This document shows positions 28,601 to 37,173 of a DNA stretch of 64,000 nucleotides, in pieces. The notes under the pieces were generated by a model. The model saw only the letters and a program-made list of their open reading frames with translations, was not told the DNA's origin and searched no databases. The DNA comes from Alphaproteobacteria bacterium (GTDB lineage: Bacteria; Pseudomonadota; Alphaproteobacteria; Micropepsales; Micropepsaceae): positions 124,001 to 188,000 of the forward strand of contig WGNU01000005.1 of assembly GCA_016124385.1 (NCBI GenBank), written 5' to 3'. How positions within the stretch are numbered: position 1 is the first letter of the stretch; the number at the start of each line of letters is the position of its first letter. The position numbers and the translations under genes were made by a program.

Positions 28601-28657
28601 GAGCTCGCGCGCACTTGCGGTCAAACTGGTCCCCCCTGGCGCGCCATGCGAAGCCAT
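25652..28657 (-). CDS. PodJ-like polarity protein: coiled coil, one membrane helix, Sel1 repeats
   Basis: This 1001-residue protein begins with SLTASARELAEAAARRAGLSVNEWLERAI, a motif shared with PodJ localisation factors. About 450 residues of coiled coil with tandem ALEAAQKR-type repeats (340-430) follow, then a proline-rich linker and a single membrane helix (about 694-715, LLWLLVIAFIVIAAVVLGLYM without its first residue). The periplasmic C-terminus has Sel1/TPR-like repeats (800-955) such as AQLMLGARYADGQGV. Caulobacter PodJ has the same order but ends in a peptidoglycan-binding domain, which is not seen here. It probably organises a cell pole. Two perfect palindromes lie upstream. Confidence 0.82.
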   Translation of the reverse strand: MASHGAPGGTSLTASARELAEAAARRAGLSVNEWLERAIRAQPDVVHAVMREANAQGDPSAAAGSIISALQDADRRVESGWGYDSRPQAPLPSMGPPLEDLPPTAHSLIHSIGQLSRRLDSAETRTAAVMTSIDRAVSAISARLDSAERIKSVSDNAINAAADALSRSTREQSQAFEALEGSLSMLAKRIERIERQGINAKVPEELRDSLSRVTDQVDAAEKQTNRAIGALAASVHNLTSAVDSIQKGQGDTVNELQSSLSSLAQRVEHVERTAARAKSSAPDADALVAVAARLDALAREVEAGEQSALAENRKLRERLAQIEARVEAPRGSAQSAAALANLEAAQERLAERFQAHESEWRSALNAIEAAQKRVGERQHGEGSELRAALAALEAAQKRFEDRLQSDGTELRAALAALDAGQRQLGDRLKTSDHELRRLLESSRPELAHQAEALATLESGRGELIKQIKGIDARQNAAIERLTRAQNELAEQLKALHEQDSLNTSSLSKAIAGLTDRIARGEHSAREQHAASAALEAKVEDMAGRLSLSEASGDALATTLEILREDITLLRGELEQQRAAGFALPPPPPIAQAARATVAAAERKPPQPGDFSPNDFATEVRARFGLPERDAEPPPPPGPTAKAPDGALPPPGVLDPQDVARAAREAAQALVIEDEDAIVGAAPASRESSLSRFVTRLLWLLVIAFIVIAAVVLGLYMPFRGGEAPLGRPMPGLSLKDFIGSGETLRVPPPPAAATEEPAVEAAPNAAESVEPEASPAESEAESESAPVPTPAPRANAATIEDIITAAEAGNAKAQLMLGARYADGQGVAKSETKAAEWLEKAALQGQPVAQFLYGLLLEQGRGVDRNLTEARNWYERSAQAGNRKAMHNLAVLYAEGTAGAKDYALAARWFKTAAELGNKDSQYNLALLCERGLGVELNLAEAYKWFAAAAAQNDADAKRRRDEIYGRLDAGARSEAERAARAFEAKPFVTAANEVPETFAP

Positions 28658-28694
28658 TTCGAATCATCGCCCTCGATTCGGGACGCTAAACACC

Positions 28695-28708
28695 ACACCA
28701 TATGGTGT
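28695..28708. promoter_or_regulatory. 14-bp perfect palindrome upstream of the podJ-like gene
   Basis: ACACCATATGGTGT is a perfect dyad 38 bp before the podJ-like start. It is the first of two unrelated perfect palindromes in the same 190-bp intergenic stretch and probably a dimeric regulator site. The regulator is unknown. Confidence 0.5.
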
Positions 28709-28723
28709 AAAGTTGACGAGCAT

Positions 28724-28739
28724 TCCCAAGCGCTTGGGA
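28724..28739. promoter_or_regulatory. 16-bp perfect palindrome upstream of the podJ-like gene
   Basis: TCCCAAGCGCTTGGGA is a perfect 16-bp dyad 15 bp beyond the first palindrome, with different half-sites, so a different protein may bind. No T-tract follows on either strand, which argues against a terminator. A GCGTTAACGC dyad (28786-28795) lies further on in the same gap; the rest of the gap holds nothing recognisable. Confidence 0.5.
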
Positions 28740-28848
28740 TAGCTTCGCCCCCTCAGTGTCACTGTGCCGTTTCGGGCTTTCCAGGGCGTTAACGCTAAGC
28801 AAGTCTGTGCAACCAATCCGGGGAAAAATGGCCGCCGTGGCGGGCCGC

Positions 28849-29409
28849 CTAGTCCCGCCGATCGACGACCGCGTAGCGGTCGAGGGGCCCGCTGAAGAGC
28901 TGGGTGACGAAGACTTCGCCCCCGGAGCGGGCGACGCCGATGCCCGTCGCCTGGAACCCCGGCCGCAGTAGCGTCCGGCGGTGGCCGGGGCTCGTCATCC
29001 AGGCATCGACGATCCGGATCGCGAAAGTGTGTGGGTTGAACCCGGCCGCGGGCACGTAGCGCTGGGCCGCGATATTCTCGGCGAGGAGCCCGACGAACCG
29101 CGGGTTATAGGCCCGCAGCCGGTCGAGCGCGTCCAGCCCCTCAGGGCTCAGATGCTCGAAATAGTGCCGCCGCGCCATGTCTTCCGAGTGCGCCCGTGCC
29201 GCCGCCTCGAGCCGGCGGTCGATGCGGAGATCGCTCGTGATGCCGGCCTTGCGGCGTTCGGCGAGGGCGAGCGCCATGACCTGCGTCTGCAACGCCGCCA
29301 GATCGCCCTCGAGCGCGGGCAGGTTGACCGGCAGCGGACGCGGATAGCTGGTCGCGCAACCGCCGATCGATGCCGCCAGAACGAGGAGGAGAACCCCAAG
29401 AAGACGCAT
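28849..29409 (-). CDS. CAP/SCP-domain lipoprotein
   Basis: This 186-residue protein has a lipoprotein signal (LLLVLAASIGGC, lipobox IGGC) and a CAP domain: HSEDMARRHYFEHLSPEG, then AENIA and AWMTSPGHRRTLL, followed by GIGVA. These are the histidine- and glutamate-bearing CAP signatures, as in the YkwD family. It should sit in the outer or inner membrane facing the periplasm. Bacterial CAP proteins have no firmly established activity; envelope or cell-wall roles are proposed. It is transcribed toward the podJ-like gene. Confidence 0.88.
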   Translation of the reverse strand: MRLLGVLLLVLAASIGGCATSYPRPLPVNLPALEGDLAALQTQVMALALAERRKAGITSDLRIDRRLEAAARAHSEDMARRHYFEHLSPEGLDALDRLRAYNPRFVGLLAENIAAQRYVPAAGFNPHTFAIRIVDAWMTSPGHRRTLLRPGFQATGIGVARSGGEVFVTQLFSGPLDRYAVVDRRD

Positions 29410-29480
29410 TGACGCCCATCCAAACCCACCGCGTCCAGCCTAGGCGTCCAGTCGTTAAGATATGGCTGAGCGCTTGCGAC

Positions 29481-29501
29481 TTGACGTTTACGTCAACGTC
29501 A
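29481..29501. promoter_or_regulatory. LiuR-type operator in the regulator's promoter
   Basis: TTGACGTTTACGTCAA (29481-29496) has perfect 7-bp arms around TT, and the right arm is repeated at once (ACGTCA twice, 29490-29501). TTGACG also serves as -35 for a -10-like TATGTC (29504-29509) with a 17-bp spacer. The site lies 53 bp before the MerR gene. Shape and sequence fit the ACGT-centred operators known for LiuR. Confidence 0.7.
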
Positions 29502-29553
29502 GCTATGTCGTCTCCGTCCCTGGGGAGGGATACGTTCAACCAAGGAGGGCGCC

Positions 29554-30000
29554 ATGGAGCGAACCTTCACGATCCGCGATCTGACGCGCGAATTCGGTCT
29601 CACCGCGCGCGCCATTCGGTTCTATGAGGACGAGGGGCTGATCGCCCCGGCCCGCAAAGGACAGAGCCGCGTCTTCTCCGCCCGCGACCGCGCCCGTCTG
29701 GCGCTGATCGTTCGTGGGCGGCGCGTTGGCTTTTCGCTCGCGGAAATCCGCGAGATGCTCGATCTCTACGATCTGGGCGACGGGCAGACCACGCAGTTCA
29801 AGATCAGCCGGCGCAAATTCGAACAGCAGGTCGAGACCTTGAAGCGTCAGCGCCTCGACATCGAGGAAGCGATCGCCGAACTGGCCCGCGGTATCGCCTA
29901 TATCGACGAAAAATTGAGCGTCGCCGAGGCCGAGGAGCGCGCGCAACCGCGCGTCATCGGCTACGGTGTCATGCCGATGCCAGAGCGCAGCTCCTCCTAG
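29554..30000 (+). CDS. MerR-family regulator, LiuR-like
   Basis: This 148-residue regulator has the MerR winged [29 protein letters not shown], then [32 protein letters not shown] long dimerisation helix follows. There is no metal-binding cysteine, as in LiuR, which responds to acyl-CoA intermediates of branched-chain amino acid or fatty acid breakdown. A strong CCAAGGAGGG site precedes the ATG. It is the first gene ahead of a complete beta-oxidation set and has an ACGT-type dyad in its own promoter. The exact ligand is unknown. Confidence 0.87.
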   Translation: MERTFTIRDLTREFGLTARAIRFYEDEGLIAPARKGQSRVFSARDRARLALIVRGRRVGFSLAEIREMLDLYDLGDGQTTQFKISRRKFEQQVETLKRQRLDIEEAIAELARGIAYIDEKLSVAEAEERAQPRVIGYGVMPMPERSSS

Positions 30001-30074
30001 CGAGCCCGGCTGGGCGAGGCGCAAGAACGCCTCTCCGCACCTGGCGCTGCGGCCCGCGCCCGAAAGGATCACCG

Positions 30075-31868
30075 ATGCCGACCTACGACGCCCCGTTGCG
30101 GGAATATCGCTTCCTCCTGAACGAGTTTCTGGAGATCAGCCGCTTTCAGAATCTGCCCGGCTTCGCCGAGGCGACGCCCGATGTCGTCGATGCGGTGCTG
30201 GAGGAAGGCGCGAAATTGGCGAGCGAGGTTCTAGCCCCCCTCAATCGCGTCGGCGATGTGGAAGGTTGCACGCGCCACGCCGATGGCAGCGTGACGACGC
30301 CCAAGGGCTTCAAGGAGGCCTACAAGCTTTTCGTCGAAGGTGGCTGGCCCGCGATCGGCGCCGATCCGCAATTCGGCGGGCAAGGCTTTCCCGAAGTCGT
30401 CACGCGTCTCTTCAGCGAGATGATGTCGAGCGCCAACATGGCGTTCGGGATGTATCCAGGTCTTTCGCACGGCGCCTATTCGGCGCTGCACGCGCACGGC
30501 ACGCCCGAACAGAAGAAGAAATATCTGCCCAAGCTCGTCACCGGCGAATGGACCGGCACGATGAACCTGACTGAGCCGCAATGCGGCACGGATCTCGGAT
30601 TGATGCGCACGAAGGCCGAGCCGCAATCCGACGGCAGCTACAAGATTTCCGGCACCAAGATCTTCATCTCCGCCGGCGAGCACGACATGGCGGAGAACAT
30701 CATCCACCTCGTCCTCGCGAAGATTCCGGGCGGCCCGGAAGGCATCAAGGGCGTCTCGCTCTTCCTCGTGCCGAAATTTCTCGTGAACGAGGACGGGTCG
30801 CTGGGCGCGCGCAACGGAGTCTCCTGCGGCTCGCTCGAGCACAAGATGGGCATCCACGGCAACGCGACCTGCGTGCTCAACTATGACGGCGCGACGGGCT
30901 ATCTGATCGGCGAGCCGCACAAGGGCATGCGCGCGATGTTCACGATGATGAACGAGGCGCGGCTCGGTGTGGGCTTGCAGGGCCTCTCGCAATCCGAGGT
31001 CGCGTATCAGAACGCGCGCACCTACGCGAAGGATCGCCTGCAGGGCCGCTCGCTGACGGGCCCCAAGGAGCCCGACAAGCCGGCCGATCCGATCATCGTC
31101 CACCCCGACATTCGCCGTGTGCTGATGAACATCAAGGCGTTCAACGAGGGCGCGCGCGCCTTCATGCTCTGGACGGCGATGCAAGGCGATCTCGCGCATA
31201 AATCGGGCGACGCGAAGGAGCGCGAGCTTGGCGATGATCTGATGGGGCTGCTGACGCCCGTCATCAAGGGCTATTTCACCGACATGGGCTACCGCAACGC
31301 GACGGACGCCCAGCAGGTTCTGGGCGGCCACGGCTACATCGCCGAATGGGGCATGGAGCAGTTCGTCCGCGATTCGCGCATCGCGATGCTCTACGAGGGC
31401 GCGAATGGCATTCAGGCGCTCGACCTCGTCGGCCGCAAGCTCGCGACCAACGGCGGGCGCGCGGTCTTTGCCTGGTTCCGCCTCATCGACACGTTCCTCG
31501 AAGAGACCGAGGCGACGCCGGAACTCGCGCCCTATTGCGATGCCTTGCGCCTTGCGCGGATGCAGCTCGAGGAGGCGACGACCTGGTTCATGGCGAACGC
31601 GCTCGCCAATCCCGATCACGCGGGTGCAGGATCGATGGACTATCTCTATCTGTTCGGGCTGACGGGTCTTGCCTTCATGTGGGCGCAGATGGCGCGCGTC
31701 GCCAACGCGCGCCTCGCGAACGACAAGGCGGGAGACCGCTTCTACGAGACGAAGATGCACACTGCGCGCTATTTCATCGAACGCGTGCTGCCCGAGGCAT
31801 CGGCGCATCTCGCCAAGATCAAATCGGGCGCGGACCCGGTGATGGCGCTGCCCGCCGATGCGTTCTGA
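30075..31868 (+). CDS. Acyl-CoA dehydrogenase, long FadE5-like form
   Basis: This 597-residue flavoprotein introduces the alpha-beta double bond into acyl-CoA. It has the acyl-CoA dehydrogenase core: [28 protein letters not shown], and the [16 protein letters not shown] segment whose Glu matches the catalytic base of FadE5-type enzymes. An additional C-terminal helical domain makes it longer than the classical 380-residue form. Members with this C-terminal domain handle medium to long chains. It is first after the LiuR-like gene, with an AAAGGA ribosome site, and starts the beta-oxidation operon. Confidence 0.95.
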   Translation: MPTYDAPLREYRFLLNEFLEISRFQNLPGFAEATPDVVDAVLEEGAKLASEVLAPLNRVGDVEGCTRHADGSVTTPKGFKEAYKLFVEGGWPAIGADPQFGGQGFPEVVTRLFSEMMSSANMAFGMYPGLSHGAYSALHAHGTPEQKKKYLPKLVTGEWTGTMNLTEPQCGTDLGLMRTKAEPQSDGSYKISGTKIFISAGEHDMAENIIHLVLAKIPGGPEGIKGVSLFLVPKFLVNEDGSLGARNGVSCGSLEHKMGIHGNATCVLNYDGATGYLIGEPHKGMRAMFTMMNEARLGVGLQGLSQSEVAYQNARTYAKDRLQGRSLTGPKEPDKPADPIIVHPDIRRVLMNIKAFNEGARAFMLWTAMQGDLAHKSGDAKERELGDDLMGLLTPVIKGYFTDMGYRNATDAQQVLGGHGYIAEWGMEQFVRDSRIAMLYEGANGIQALDLVGRKLATNGGRAVFAWFRLIDTFLEETEATPELAPYCDALRLARMQLEEATTWFMANALANPDHAGAGSMDYLYLFGLTGLAFMWAQMARVANARLANDKAGDRFYETKMHTARYFIERVLPEASAHLAKIKSGADPVMALPADAF

Positions 31869-31914
31869 CGCTCGCGCGGGATTCGCCAGGGGGAAGTAGA
31901 GGGAGACAGACGGA

Positions 31915-33072
31915 ATGAGCGTGCTGAACGTACCCAAGCCGAGCTATATGACCGAGGATCTGGAGATCTTCGAAGACGCGGTCGAGAAATTCTGCGACCG
32001 CGAACTCGTTCCGCACACGGCCGAATGGGAAGAGAACGGCATCGTTCCGCGCGAGATCTGGCGCAAGACCGGCGAGGCGGGTCTCCTCTGCGCCTCGATG
32101 CCGGAGGAATATGGCGGCGCGGGCGGCACCTTCGCCCATGAAGCCGTCATCATCGACGTCTTCGGGCGTAAGGGCATCACGGCGTTTGGCGCTTCGCTCC
32201 ACAACGCCATCGTCGCGCCCTATATCAAGCACTACGGTACCGAGGATCAGAAGAAACGCTGGCTTCCGCGCCTCGCGACCGGCGAGCTCGTCGGCGCGAT
32301 CGCGATGACCGAGCCCGGCACAGGCTCCGACCTCCAATCGATCAAGACGACGGCGAAGCGTGACGGCAACGAACTCGTCGTGAATGGCGCCAAGACCTTC
32401 ATCACCAATGGCGGGACGGCGAACCTCATCATCGTCGTCTCAAAGACCGATCCAGCCGGCGGCGCGCGCGGCACTTCGCTCGTCGTCGTCGAGACCGACG
32501 AGGCCGACGGTTTTCGCCGCGGCCGCAAGCTCGACAAGATCGGCCTTCACGGCCAGGACACGTCCGAGCTCTTCTTCGACGACGTGCGCGTGCCGACGGC
32601 GAACCTCCTCGGCAACGACGAGGGGCGCGGCTTCATCCAGTTGATGGAGCAGCTTCCCTCCGAGCGTCTCCAAATCGCGCTGCAAGGCATCGCGATGATT
32701 GAACGCGCGCTGGAAGAGACCATCAAGTACGTCAAGGAACGCAAGGCCTTCGGCAAGCAGATCCTTGATTTCCAGAATACCCAGTTCAAGCTGGCCGAGG
32801 CCAAGACGATCGCGACCGTCGCGAAGGTCTTCTGCAATCACTGCACGGAGCTTTTGCTCGAAGGCAAGCTCGATGCCGTCAAGGCCTCCATGGCCAAGAT
32901 GTGGGTCTCCGACATGCAGTGCCAGATCATCGATGAGTGCCTGCAGTTGCACGGCGGCTACGGCTACATGAACGAATACCCTATCGCGCAGATGTATCGC
33001 GACGCGCGGGTGCAGAAAATCTATGGCGGCACCAACGAGATCATGAAGGTGCTGATCGGGAGAAGCCTATGA
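31915..33072 (+). CDS. Acyl-CoA dehydrogenase, classical length
   Basis: This 385-residue acyl-CoA dehydrogenase has AMTEPGTGSDLQSIKTTA (FAD/substrate loop), NGAKTFITNGG, an RKAFGKQILDFQ segment and the catalytic region KIYGGTNEIMKVLIGR with its Glu. It oxidises an acyl-CoA with electrons passed to ETF. Its stop overlaps the next gene's start (ATGA). Together with the longer dehydrogenase before it, this gives the operon two first-step enzymes of presumably different chain-length range. Confidence 0.95.
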   Translation: MSVLNVPKPSYMTEDLEIFEDAVEKFCDRELVPHTAEWEENGIVPREIWRKTGEAGLLCASMPEEYGGAGGTFAHEAVIIDVFGRKGITAFGASLHNAIVAPYIKHYGTEDQKKRWLPRLATGELVGAIAMTEPGTGSDLQSIKTTAKRDGNELVVNGAKTFITNGGTANLIIVVSKTDPAGGARGTSLVVVETDEADGFRRGRKLDKIGLHGQDTSELFFDDVRVPTANLLGNDEGRGFIQLMEQLPSERLQIALQGIAMIERALEETIKYVKERKAFGKQILDFQNTQFKLAEAKTIATVAKVFCNHCTELLLEGKLDAVKASMAKMWVSDMQCQIIDECLQLHGGYGYMNEYPIAQMYRDARVQKIYGGTNEIMKVLIGRSL

Positions 33073-33449
33073 TCGACCATGTCTCGCTGGCGGTGAAGAA
33101 TATCCCCGCAAGCGCGGCGTTCTACGATGCGATTTTGGCGCCGCTCGGCTATCACCGCATCGTCGATGCGCCGCAGAGCGTGGCGTTCGGCAAGCGCTAC
33201 CCCGAGATCTGGCTGAACCAGCGCGCCAATCGTTCGCCCACGGATGAAAACACCGGCGCCCATGTCTGCCTGCGCGCACGCAGCGAGGACGCGGTAAAGG
33301 CGTTCCACGCCGCCGCGCTCGCCGGTGGCGGCAAGGACGATGGCGGGCCGGGCCCGCGCCAGGCGGCGCTCACCGGTTACTACGCGGCGTTCGTCCTCGA
33401 TCTCGACGGCAACAAGATCGAGGCGGCGACTTTCCCCCAAACGTCTTGA
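33069..33449 (+). CDS. VOC-family (glyoxalase-like) protein
   Basis: This protein of about 126 residues has the vicinal oxygen chelate fold: MIDHVSLAVKNIPASAAFYDA at the N-terminus, with a likely metal-binding His, and a C-terminal FVLDLDGNKIEA with the matching Glu. Its ATG overlaps the acyl-CoA dehydrogenase TGA, so it is made with the operon. VOC proteins do isomerisation, epimerisation or ring-opening reactions; its role in a beta-oxidation operon is unclear. Confidence 0.88.
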   Translation: MIDHVSLAVKNIPASAAFYDAILAPLGYHRIVDAPQSVAFGKRYPEIWLNQRANRSPTDENTGAHVCLRARSEDAVKAFHAAALAGGGKDDGGPGPRQAALTGYYAAFVLDLDGNKIEAATFPQTS

Positions 33450-33494
33450 GGGCGTTTGCGGACGACGATTGAGAAACGCAAGAGGAGACGACCA

Positions 33495-34700
33495 ATGGCC
33501 GAATGCTTTGTCTACGACACCGTGCGCACGCCGCGCGGCAAGGGTAAGAAAGACGGCGCCCTCCACGAAGTGACGGCGCTCGAACTGGGAACGCAGGTGC
33601 TCAAAGCCGTGCGCGACCGCAACGGCCTTGACACGAGCGTCGTCGACGACGTCGTCTTCGGTTGCGTTGATCCGGTGGGCGAGCAGGGCTCGAACATCGC
33701 GCGCATCGCGGTGCTGAACGCGGACTACGCCGAAAGCGTCGCGGGCGTGCAGATCAACCGCTTCTGCGCGAGCGGCCTTGAGGCCTGCAACATGGCGGCG
33801 GGGCAAGTCATGTCGGGCCAGTCCGACATGACGATCGGCGGCGGCGTTGAATCGATGAGCCGCGTCGGCATGGGCGCCTCGGGCGGCGCGTGGGCGACGG
33901 ACCCCGCGATCGCGATCAAGAGCTATTTCACGCCGCAGGGCATCGGCGCCGATCTCATCGCGACGATCGACGGCTTCAGCCGCGACGATGTCGATGCCTA
34001 CGCGGTCGAAAGCCAGAAGCGCGCCGCGACCGCCTGGAAGGAAGGCCGCTTTTCGAAATCGGTCGTGCCGGTGAAGGACATTCTGGGCCAAACCGTCCTC
34101 GACAAGGACGAGCACATGCGCCCGGACGCGACGATGCAGTCGCTCGCCTCGCTCCAGCCGTCCTTCGCGGGCCCGGGCGAGTTCGCGTTCGACGCGGTCG
34201 CGCTCCAGCGCTACCCCGAAGTCGAGGCGCTGAACCACGTCCACCACGCCGGCAATTCGAGCGGCATCGTCGATGGCGCCGCCGCCGTGCTGCTCGGAAC
34301 GAAAGAGGCTGGCAAGGCGCAAGGGCTGAAGCCGCGCGCCCGCATCCGCGCCTTTGCCTCGATTGGCTCTGAGCCTTGCATCATGCTGACGGGCCCCGCG
34401 CTCGTCACCGAGAAGGTTTTGAAGCGCGCCGGCATGACCACGAAGGACATCGACCTCTTCGAGCTGAACGAGGCCTTTGCCAGCGTCGTTCTGCGCTTCA
34501 TGAAGAAGCTCGACATCCCGCATGAGAAGGTGAACGTGAACGGCGGCGCGATCGCGATGGGCCACCCCTTGGGCGCGACCGGCGCGATGATCCTCGGCAC
34601 CGTGCTCGACGAGCTGGAGCGCCGCGATCTCAACACCGCGCTCATCACGCTGTGCGTCGGCGCCGGCATGGGCACGGCGACGATCATCGAGCGCGTTTAG
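33495..34700 (+). CDS. fadA: Acetyl-CoA C-acyltransferase (3-ketoacyl-CoA thiolase)
   Basis: This 401-residue thiolase cleaves 3-ketoacyl-CoA to acetyl-CoA and a shorter acyl-CoA. The nucleophile is C91 in [10 protein letters not shown]. The C-terminal [15 protein letters not shown] holds the His, and CVGAGMGTA the second Cys. The ATG at 33495 has an AGGAGA ribosome site. It lies between the VOC gene and the bifunctional FadB-type gene, separated from the latter by a repetitive palindromic element. Confidence 0.95.
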   Translation: MAECFVYDTVRTPRGKGKKDGALHEVTALELGTQVLKAVRDRNGLDTSVVDDVVFGCVDPVGEQGSNIARIAVLNADYAESVAGVQINRFCASGLEACNMAAGQVMSGQSDMTIGGGVESMSRVGMGASGGAWATDPAIAIKSYFTPQGIGADLIATIDGFSRDDVDAYAVESQKRAATAWKEGRFSKSVVPVKDILGQTVLDKDEHMRPDATMQSLASLQPSFAGPGEFAFDAVALQRYPEVEALNHVHHAGNSSGIVDGAAAVLLGTKEAGKAQGLKPRARIRAFASIGSEPCIMLTGPALVTEKVLKRAGMTTKDIDLFELNEAFASVVLRFMKKLDIPHEKVNVNGGAIAMGHPLGATGAMILGTVLDELERRDLNTALITLCVGAGMGTATIIERV

Positions 34701-34708
34701 GACATCGA

Positions 34709-34798
34709 CCCCCACCCTAACCCCTCCCCGCAAGGAGGAGGGGCAGACAAACCTCCCCCTCGCGGGGAGGTCGGCGAGCGGAGCGAGCCGGGTGGGGG
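34709..34798. repeat. REP-like intergenic palindromic element
   Basis: A GC-rich element runs from CCCCCACCC (34709) to GGGTGGGGG (34798), with internal CCCCTCCCCGC / GCGGGGAGG complementarity and a GGAGCGAGCC segment. This is the standard look of an alphaproteobacterial intergenic repeat that folds into a long hairpin. It separates thiolase from the FadB-type gene and may stabilise or attenuate the transcript. No second copy was noticed in this window. Confidence 0.8.
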
Positions 34799-34834
34799 TA
34801 TACAGACGAAATTGCCATTTCAGGAAATCGATCA

Positions 34835-37039
34835 ATGAACCTCAATTGCTTCAAATGGGACCAGGATGCCGATGGCATCGTGACGCTCACCTGGGACGAC
34901 CCCAAGCGCACGATGAACGTGCTCTCGGGCGAGACGCTGCGCGACATCGCCGCCGTGATCGAGAAGATCGCGAGCGACGAGGCGATCAACGGCGCCGTCA
35001 TCACGAGCGGCAAGCAGAACGGCTTTTGCGCCGGCGCCGCGCTCGATGAGATGGAGAGCACCGCGAGCGGCGCGGGCGCGCCCAAATCGGAAGAGGAGCG
35101 CATCCGCGATCGCTACAATGCGAATCTCGGCTTCAATCTCCTGCTGCGCAAGCTCGAGACCTGCGGCAAGCCGATCGTCGCGGCCATCAACGGCCTGGCG
35201 CTCGGCGGCGGGCTGGAAGTGACGCTCGCCTGCCACTACCGCATCGTCGCGGACAATCCGCGCATCCAGCTGGGGCTTCCCGAATCGAAGGTCGGCCTGC
35301 TGCCTGGCGGCGGCGGCACGCAGCGCCTGCCGCGTCTCATCGGCGCCGCGGCCGCGCTGCCCCTGATTCTTCAGGGCAACCCGAGCGATCCCATGAAGGC
35401 GAAAGAAATGGGCTTCGTGCACAAGGTCGTGCCGGCCGAGGCGCTTCTCTCCGAAGCCAAGAAGTGGATCAAGGAAACGCCGGACGCGGTCCAGCCCTGG
35501 GATAAGAAGGGCTACAAGATCCCCGGCGGCGGCCCGCACGCGCCCGGCGGTTCGACGACCTTCACGATGGGCAACGCGCTCTACCGCAAGACCTCGTTCA
35601 ACAACTACCCGGCGCAGAAATTCATTCTCTCCTGCGTCTATGAAGGCCTGCAGGTGCCGATCGAGGCGGGCCTGCGCATCGAGGCGCGCTATTTCACGAA
35701 GCTCCTGATGGAGCCCGCCTCGCGCAACATGATCCGCTCGCTCTTCCTCTCGATGCAGGATCTGAACAAGGGCGCGCGCCGCCCAGCCGGCGTTCCCGAT
35801 GCCAAGGTGAAAAAGCTCGGCATCCTGGGCGCGGGCATGATGGGCGCGGGCATCGCCTATGTCTCGGCCAATGCCGGGATGGAGGTCGTCCTCCTCGACA
35901 CGTCGCAAGAGGCGGCGGACAAGGGCAAGGCCTATTCGACGGGTCTCCTCGACGGCCAGATCAAGAAGGGCCGTGCGACGGAGCAGAAAAAAACCGAGGT
36001 GCTGGGCCGCATCAAGGCGACGACGAACTACGACGATTTGAAGGGCTGCGATCTCGTGATCGAGGCGGTCTTCGAAAATCGCGACGTCAAGGCCGACGTG
36101 ACGAAGAAGGCCGAGGCCGTTCTCGCCGATAGCGCGATCTTCGGCTCGAACACCTCGACGCTCCCGATCAGCGGCCTCGCCGAGGCGAGCGTTCGCCCAG
36201 AGAGCTTCATCGGCATCCACTTCTTCTCGCCCGTCGACCGCATGCAGCTCGTCGAGATCATCATGGGCAAGAAGACGGGCGAGAAGGCGCTCGCCATGGC
36301 GATCGACTACGTCAAGCAGATCAAGAAGACGCCCATCGTCGTCAACGACAGCCGCGGGTTCTATACCTCTCGCTGCTTCGGCACCTATGTCGGCGAAGGC
36401 CAGGAGATGCTGGCCGAGGGCATCGCGCCCGCGATCATCGACAATGTCGGGCGCATGACCGGCATGCCGCGCGGCCCGCTGGAACTCGCGGACGATGTCG
36501 CGCTCGATCTCGCGTACAAGGTCCGTGAACAGACGAAAAAGGATCTGGGTGACAAGTACGAGCCCGGCGCCTCCGACGCGCTGATCGAGACGATGGTCTC
36601 CAAGCTCGGCCGCTTCGGCCGCAAGAACGGCAAGGGATTCTACGAGTACCCGAGCGAGGGCAAGAAGCGTCTCTGGCCGGGCCTCTCCGACATCGTCTCG
36701 ATCAAGGTGACTGAAACCGACGCGGAACTGGTCGAGGAACTGCGCAAGCGCTTCCTCTACCGCCAGGCCATCGAGGCGGCGCGCTGCTTTGAGGAAACCG
36801 TCGTCACCGATCCGCGCGAGGCTGATGTCGGCGCCATTCTCGGCTGGGGCTTTGCGCCTTGGACGGGCGGCCCGCTCTCGGTGATCGACACGGTTGGCGC
36901 GAAGAAATTCGTCGAGGAATGCGATCGCATGGCGCAGAAATACGGCAAGCGCTTTGCCCCCAACGCGCTGCTGCGCGACATGGCGGCGAAGGGCGAGACG
37001 TTCTACAGCCGCTTCGCGCCGCAGAAGAAAGCGGCCTGA
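34835..37039 (+). CDS. fadB: Bifunctional enoyl-CoA hydratase / 3-hydroxyacyl-CoA dehydrogenase
   Basis: This 734-residue protein performs steps two and three of beta-oxidation. The N-terminal crotonase domain has [11 protein letters not shown] and [16 protein letters not shown]. The NAD-binding dehydrogenase follows with [14 protein letters not shown] and the catalytic [15 protein letters not shown], and a C-terminal 3HCDH domain has [13 protein letters not shown]. It completes a set with the two dehydrogenases and the thiolase. A rho-independent terminator lies 27 bp after the stop, marking the operon end. Confidence 0.96.
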   Translation: MNLNCFKWDQDADGIVTLTWDDPKRTMNVLSGETLRDIAAVIEKIASDEAINGAVITSGKQNGFCAGAALDEMESTASGAGAPKSEEERIRDRYNANLGFNLLLRKLETCGKPIVAAINGLALGGGLEVTLACHYRIVADNPRIQLGLPESKVGLLPGGGGTQRLPRLIGAAAALPLILQGNPSDPMKAKEMGFVHKVVPAEALLSEAKKWIKETPDAVQPWDKKGYKIPGGGPHAPGGSTTFTMGNALYRKTSFNNYPAQKFILSCVYEGLQVPIEAGLRIEARYFTKLLMEPASRNMIRSLFLSMQDLNKGARRPAGVPDAKVKKLGILGAGMMGAGIAYVSANAGMEVVLLDTSQEAADKGKAYSTGLLDGQIKKGRATEQKKTEVLGRIKATTNYDDLKGCDLVIEAVFENRDVKADVTKKAEAVLADSAIFGSNTSTLPISGLAEASVRPESFIGIHFFSPVDRMQLVEIIMGKKTGEKALAMAIDYVKQIKKTPIVVNDSRGFYTSRCFGTYVGEGQEMLAEGIAPAIIDNVGRMTGMPRGPLELADDVALDLAYKVREQTKKDLGDKYEPGASDALIETMVSKLGRFGRKNGKGFYEYPSEGKKRLWPGLSDIVSIKVTETDAELVEELRKRFLYRQAIEAARCFEETVVTDPREADVGAILGWGFAPWTGGPLSVIDTVGAKKFVEECDRMAQKYGKRFAPNALLRDMAAKGETFYSRFAPQKKAA

Positions 37040-37065
37040 TCGCAACAGCGCTAGCCTTGCAGAAG

Positions 37066-37093
37066 GGGCTTCCCGAGCCGGGAGGCCCTTTTT
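37066..37093 (+). terminator. Rho-independent terminator of the beta-oxidation operon
   Basis: GGGCTTCCCG, an AGC loop and CGGGAGGCCC (one G-T pair), then TTTTT, starting 27 bp after the fadB stop. A-rich bases before the stem can pair with the T-tract. A textbook intrinsic terminator. Confidence 0.92.
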
Positions 37094-37173
37094 GTGCCTG
37101 CCACAGCGGCCGTTGCGCCGCGGCCAGGCACCGCTAAGGTTGTCAGGTGACCACAGGGGGGCAGACACCAGGG

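Noticed and set aside
28724-28739. Palindrome near the podJ-like gene as a terminator
   Set aside because: No T-run follows on either strand and the position is upstream of a start, not after a stop.
30231-31937. Long minus-strand open frame opposite the acyl-CoA dehydrogenase genes
   Set aside because: Arg/His-rich translation with no domain; opposite to a clear flavoprotein.
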